From Paraescarpia echinospica (taxonomy: Eukaryota > Annelida > Polychaeta > Sabellida > Siboglinidae), in the NCBI GenBank assembly GCA_020002185.1, contig CM034538.1, positions 65,333,740-65,397,739 on the forward strand: DNA of 64,000 nucleotides, given 5' to 3'. Position numbers and translations under genes: made by a program. Numbering within the stretch: position 1 is the first letter of the stretch; each line of letters begins with the position of its first letter. Shown here piece after piece: positions 58,709 to 64,000 of this stretch. Under the pieces are notes generated by a model, which ran no database searches, was not told the origin of the DNA, and was given only the letters and a program-made list of their open reading frames with translations.

Positions 58709-60323
58709 CAGGGCCTCAACCAGGATCAAATTTTTGCCAATCCAAATTTTTTCCGACATGCTACAAAGCGCGGTCAGGCATGCAATCGGACGCATGATCG
58801 AACATATTGAATGAGAATTCCTAATTTATACGTATATTTTTTGTTCAAAGCATGTGATTAATATTTTAATGCCACTTACAATATAACATATATAAGTTGT
58901 TTCATTAGAACACATTTAATTGCCACAATTTGCAAAATTACTAATACAACTATAACAAATTAGCAAACATATTTAATGTGGAATCCCAATTTTTATATAC
59001 AATTAAAATGTGTATATACAAATTGTATACAAGGTATAATGGACTATGGAAGGTAATATTTGGGATTTTAAAGCATTCAATTTTTTGTTGTACAAGTACC
59101 ATATCATAACATTAGAAATACTACAGTTTGATTTTGTTTAATTTCTAAAACAAAATATTAGATTGACAAATATTTTTCAATGAGTTGCCACGCAATGGCC
59201 ATAATTACTTACAGTTATTAATTAAAACATTGTGTATTCATGTTGCTGTGAATGTTTCAATTGTTAAACTATAAATCAGTCAAAACATTAATTAATTTAA
59301 ATAGCAAGCCTAGCTCCATAACTAAACAATGTGCGACGAATAGGACTCGCCACGGCAACACGCTAAAAATAGCGCAAACGTAACTAAATCTAGCACAGTT
59401 GCCATACGTTCAGCCTGAATGCTCCACTGCAGGCTTATTATCGCAATCCTGTTAAAAAATGATGCAACATCGTCGAACAAAATCTACTTTCCGTAAATCA
59501 TGTTCAATTATCACGCAACATACATAATTTGAATAGTGGAAAACTGACAAATGGCATCGGTGTTGCCTGAAGTTGTATATCAGGCAATAACAGGTACACC
59601 GTATGTTTACATTTCAACTGATCGTAACTTTTGTTTCTCTGACGGCATCGATTTCGTGTAACATCAACAGTCAGGGCCACCTGCCTGATAAAAACAATTC
59701 CCATAATGATGCCCCCCACCCCCGTCGCAAAGCTCCCGGTCCACAAGGTTGCCAATCAAACCTTTCTCTGAAGTAGATACAGTGACAAGCCCAGCCTGTA
59801 CATGGTGCCTGGGAATCCAGGAAGTTAGTAATTTAATCATCAAAAGTTACTGTGTTGCTACACTGTAACTCCTGTCGGCAGTTAAGGTCTTTGGTTAGCA
59901 CTTCACAGGGGTGCGTATTTAGCAACATTCAATAAGTTACATTACAGCTGTCAAAGTGCCTGCATGGCCAGACATGCCCAAGTGTTTACAACTGTAGAGC
60001 ATCACTGTGAGAAAGACAGCGGTAGTGAATAGCCAATAATCATCCAATGAGCTTCTAAATTTACAACACAGCAGGAAACATTATAATTAGTACTAACAGT
60101 CAATGACAAAGTTAAATTGTTGTATTCAAATAAAAACCTTTCAATGAAAATTTGATAGTTTTATATTGCAAATACAACCATTATAATACTCATTTTATAT
60201 TATTCTAAGATATTTAATAATTATATTCATAACTTTCAGAAAGCCATAACTATTTAATGGTTCTACCTAACGTCATCTAATTTATTTATTTCATTATATA
60301 ATTCTACACCTGTACATTTTATT
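58709..60323. mobile_element. hAT element, copy 2 (left part)
   Basis: It starts with CAGGGCCTCAACCAG (one change from the copy 1 terminus) and matches copy 1 from 29,811 to about 31,085 and again from about 32,504 to about 32,917, without the LINE that interrupts copy 1. It therefore shows the empty site. Similarity stops at about 60,323, where another LINE begins. A short match to the copy 1 continuation reappears at 63,967-63,983, so the rest may lie beyond the window. Confidence 0.85.
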
Positions 60324-60329
60324 TTAACA

Positions 60330-61770
60330 AGATTGCCATCCAGAGAATTAACTCTAGATGGCAGGTGGACAAGGAAGCCCTTTGGCTTATCGAGAGTCCA
60401 ACCCTTTTATCTACATATATCCAGCCCTTCTGAGGTATGTGTCGATTTTATTTTTAAACATATTCATACTACTAGCACCCACACAATCATCAGATAATCT
60501 GTTCCATTCATTCACAGTCCTTTGTGAAAATGAGAACTTTCTTACGTCTAATCTACACGGCTCCTTTACTAATGTAACTTCATGTCCTCTAGTCTTTCTA
60601 TCTTTCTTAACTAAAAAAAACATTTTTATCAATATTTTCATAACCATTCAATATTTTAAACACTTCTATCTGATCTCCTCTCAATCTCCTGGTCTCTAGT
60701 GTTGTTAAACCACATTTTTTTAGGCGTTTTTCATAACTAAGATCCCTCAGTTTTGGTATAATTTTAGTCGCTCTCCTCTGTATTCTTTCTAGCATATCTA
60801 TGTCCTTTTTGTCTATGGCCTCCACGCTTGTATACAATATTCTAAATGAGGCCTAACTATTGTTTTGTACAGCAGTATTATTAGTTCTTTTTCTTTATAT
60901 GCTATATTTCGCCTAATCAATCCAAGGATTTGATTTCCTTTTGAAGCTGCAATTCCACACTGCTCTGAAACCTTCATGTCAGCACTAATTGTCAGCCCTA
61001 AGTCTTTTTCTTTTACAGTAGTACTTAGTACAGTTCCCCCCATTGTATATTCTACATATTCGTTCCCATGTCCTGTGTGAAGGCATTTACATTTCCCAAA
61101 ATTTAACAACATTTGCCACTTTTCAGACCATTTGATCAACCTGTCAAGATCATCTTGTAAATGCTGTCTATCTCCATCACTTTTAATCCTTCTAAACACT
61201 TTTGTATCATCTGCAAATTTCAACACCTTGCTAGCTATATCATCGTCCAAATCGTTTATATATATTAAGAATAATATAGGTCCCAGTACTGATCCCTGTG
61301 GAACCCCACTCACAACTGATTTCCAGTTTGAAGCCTCCCCATCAACAACTACCCGTTGTCTTCTGTCAATCAGCCATTTTTCTATCCAGTTAATTATACC
61401 ATTTCCTATGCCATGGGCCTTTAGTTTAAGCAGTAATCTTTGATGTGGCACTTAGTCGAAAGCTTTTTGAAAATCTAAGTAGATGATATGTACTGGTGAT
61501 CCATCATCTACCCACTTAGTGATATCTTCCAAAAAACATAACATATTTGTTAAGCATGACCTCGCTTTTAGAAACCCATGTTGAGATGGGTTAACCAAGT
61601 TATGTTTAACAAAAAAATCCACCATGTGATCTTTAATTAGTCTTTCTAATAATTTACAAATCACCGATGTTAAACTAACTGGTCTATAATTATTTGACTT
61701 GTTTCTCGAACCTTTTTTAAATAACGGTATAATGTTTGCTTCTTTCCATTCTAAAGGAACCACTCCCATT
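60330..61770 (-). mobile_element. 5'-truncated Jockey/CR1-group LINE, inactive
   Basis: The minus strand encodes a reverse transcriptase: IIPLFKKGSRNKSNNYRPVS, QHGFLKARSCLTN and IYLDFQKAFD (61,769-61,452), then SGVPQGSVLGPILFLIYIND, LKFADDTKVF (active-site DD) and IVRPHLEYCIQAW (61,451-60,813), then ERIQRRATKIIPKL to 60,411. An in-frame TAA right after QKAFD (near 61,452) and a frame change near 60,830 inactivate it. The endonuclease part is absent. It appears to interrupt hAT copy 2 at its 3' end. Confidence 0.9.
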
Positions 61771-61981
61771 TAGACATTTAGACAACTTAGTGATTGCCTT
61801 CAATATATCTTCCACTGGATGACTGACAGCAAGTTGAAATTAAAGGGAATAAAAACATCTATGGCTTGAATTCATGTTATATTACATCCTGCTATCTATT
61901 TCCATGTCCACCAAGCCAAAAACAATCAAACAAATCAATGAATTAGAAATTCCACATTTAATGCTGTGCATCCGGACATTT
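61771..61981. other. Spacer without recognisable feature
   Basis: AT-rich, no exon or repeat identified. Confidence 0.4.
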
Positions 61982-62327
61982 TCAAATCATTTTTATACTA
62001 TGATGCACTGTTTGTAAATATTTTGGTAGTAATTATTTATTTGCCACAAAAATTCAAATATGGTTATTATATATAACACGATGTTTCTAAATTGTATTTA
62101 TCCAGACAGATCACCATTTGTTTTCACATATATAATTACAATATATTACCGTACAATATATATATATATACAATTAATAAATTATATATCCATTACGTTA
62201 TATTTGTTTAAAATTTAAAAACATCGTTATATAATTCCCATATTTTCATTTTTGTGACGAATAAATAATTACTACAAAAATATAAAAAATACTTACAAAC
62301 AGTGCATCATAGTATAAAAATGATTTG
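61982..62327. repeat. Fold-back element (arms about 105 bp)
   Basis: 61,982-62,087 and 62,218-62,327 are near reverse complements, sharing 'atttttatactatgatgcac', 'tgtttgtaa' and 'gtagtaattattta' (inverted on the right). The loop is about 130 bp, AT-rich, with a (TA)n run. It resembles a fold-back or MITE-type element. Confidence 0.82.
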
Positions 62328-62383
62328 GTTTATATTACTTCGTGAAAACATAAACCAAAAAAAGTGTAAAAAAATCAATGGTT

Positions 62384-62468
62384 TGGTGTGGGAATTGAAC
62401 CAGCGTCACCCGATTGCAAAATAAATGCCAAGGAACCAACGCCTTTACCAACTGAGCTAACAGGACCG
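62384..62468 (-). repeat. tRNA-like sequence (pseudogene or SINE head)
   Basis: On the minus strand it shows an A-box TTAGCTCAGTTGG, a B-box GGTTCAATTCC and a GGTCCTG start. The acceptor and anticodon stems do not close well and the middle is too long, so it is not called a functional tRNA gene. Confidence 0.55.
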
Positions 62469-63048
62469 ATAGAAATTCACTGACTGATTTAAGTTGATAA
62501 ATTGTACAACTCCTCCATACATCGATATTCTAGTGATATTATGAGATTATACACATTACTTTCTGTAGCTGGATACGATATATATTTGCTATGTATGTTT
62601 ATTGGTGTAGATTATCTCTCGTTGGTTGCATTCGATATAATTATTCTGAAAACGAGCCCAACCTCGGCGAAACCTGGTCGACTTGTAGGCCCATTCGCAT
62701 TCACTGTTTTCAATAAAATTGGATTCATGTGGAATGGTAAGATAACTGCTTGTTCCTCTATGATGACTAGTGTTTGTATTTCATTGGAATATTGGACAAT
62801 AACTCATTCTGACGCTCGTTTCGACCCAAAAGCTATCCTTGTAAACATGCTCTGAATGCATGGAAAGGGTCGGCCTGATGCGAGTGTGGGTCATAAGTGA
62901 CGTCCTGATACCACATGATCGCCTAGCTCATTAAATTTTTATTTTCCTTGGGAATTGCTACACAGACGGGTTTAAAATCGAATTTATGCTACAAATGTAT
63001 TTTTCTGTATTTTTTTAATGTTGTCAAATGTTACTACAAGATTAAACT

Positions 63049-63970
63049 TTGTGTACACATGGAAAAAGGATTTTAGCTAATGCCTTATTTTTATTTCCTT
63101 TAAATGCAAATAAAACTGAATTGATAATTATTGGTACTCCAATGCAGCGTAGTAAACTGAATGGTTTTTTCCCTAAGCGTATTTTGAATCAGTATATCAT
63201 GCCAGCAACCTCTGTGCGGAATCTAGGTGTGATCTTTAATAGTAACTTCAATTTCCGACAACACATCTCAAACATGTCGCTGCCGTTTTTTTCATATTCA
63301 TGATCTTCGCCGTATTCACCGGTATGTCATTTTTTGTTGCTGAAACTATTGCAACAGTGCTTGTTAGCAGCAGACTTGACTATTGCAATTCCCTCCTTTA
63401 TAATATCGCTAGCAAGGATATCACAAAACTTCAGCACGTCCAAAATTGTCTAGCAAGAGTAGTTACAAGATCTCCTCGTTTTTCTTGCTCTGTACCACTT
63501 TTGAAGTCTTTGCATTGGCTTCCTGTACGATATCGTATAATATTTAAGATCTGTACCATTACATACCAGACACTGTCCAGTAAGCAACCATCTTATTTGC
63601 ATTCATTGCTTATTCCTGTAAGAAAACCTATCCAGCTTTGACTATCTAGTTCTAACCTACTTTTTGTTCCTAGAGTCAACACTAACATTGGAACTAGGGC
63701 TTTTTCTGTTGCTGCACCAACTCTTTGGAATATGCTCCCTCTTAGTGTTAGATCAGTTGACAATATTAAAAAATTATGTCGTCATTTAAAAATTTATCTT
63801 TATGACCTTGCTTATCCACCATAGCTCCCTAGCGCCTTGACCCATCTGTTAACAACTGGAAAACTACTTATGGATTTTGAGATTGACCAGTCCTTTTCTT
63901 TTGATGCACCTCTGAGCTTGGTTTCCAAGGATTTAGGCACAAAAGAAGTTATCTTACTATTATTATTATT
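63049..63970 (+). mobile_element. 5'-truncated LINE (L2/CR1-like), C-terminal RT part and 3' tail
   Basis: Plus-strand frames read NANKTELIIIGTPMQRSKL and SVRNLGVIFNSNF (63,049-63,303), then SRLDYCNSLLYNI, QNCLARVVTRSPRF and LKSLHWLPVRYRI (63,300-63,641). The frame continues beyond a TGA to RAFSVAAPTLWN and ends at a TAG near 63,825. These are the thumb and C-terminal signatures of L2/CR1-type LINEs. The element ends in a (TTA)n run at about 63,955-63,970. It is broken by a frame change near 63,300 and by the TGA. Confidence 0.9.
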
Positions 63971-64000
63971 AATGACACTGATATTTTTGGACGCTGTAAT

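Overview
This is a eukaryotic (animal) genomic window. It is AT-rich, the genes are split by many GT-AG introns, most of the rest is retrotransposon and DNA-transposon debris, and there is one 1,000-base assembly gap (51,808-52,807). The gene set is metazoan: cathepsin F with a cystatin propeptide, a Reeler-DOMON-cytochrome b561 reductase and AUP1. The repeats (a 2A-bearing PHD/endonuclease/RT LINE, tRNA-derived SINEs, hAT) suggest a marine invertebrate. A mollusc is my best guess, but the sequence does not settle it.

Layout. 1-3,471: minus-strand LINE, open to the window edge. 5,421-16,063: minus-strand cathepsin F gene, 13 coding exons, 464 aa. 16,064-16,268: a compact divergent promoter with two CLEAR-like E-boxes. 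16,269-19,947: plus-strand two-exon gene for an unrecognised 128-aa coiled-coil-like protein, whose intron carries a TIR transposon. 24,347-49,367: minus-strand ferric-chelate reductase 1 (FRRS1-like) gene, 15 coding exons, 605 aa. Its introns hold an 8-bp-TSD hAT element with a LINE nested in it, an antisense LINE, a composite repeat, minisatellites, a SINE and LINE fragments. 49,368-53,575: spacer with simple repeats around the gap. 53,576-58,168: five internal plus-strand exons of AUP1; its 5' exons are missing at the gap and its 3' exons lie beyond the window. 58,169-64,000: a second hAT copy, two truncated LINEs, a fold-back element and a tRNA-like sequence.

All exon chains were built by hand from splice sites and reading phase. 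Every junction in the CTSF, FRRS1, AUP1 and small-gene models is phase-consistent. The proteins do not form one pathway: cathepsin F is a lysosomal protease, FRRS1 a transmembrane haem reductase, and AUP1 an ER/lipid-droplet protein. The most interesting items are the 2A-like motif in the first LINE, the unrecognised gene sharing a promoter with cathepsin F, and the nested hAT/LINE structure with a second copy that shows the empty site.
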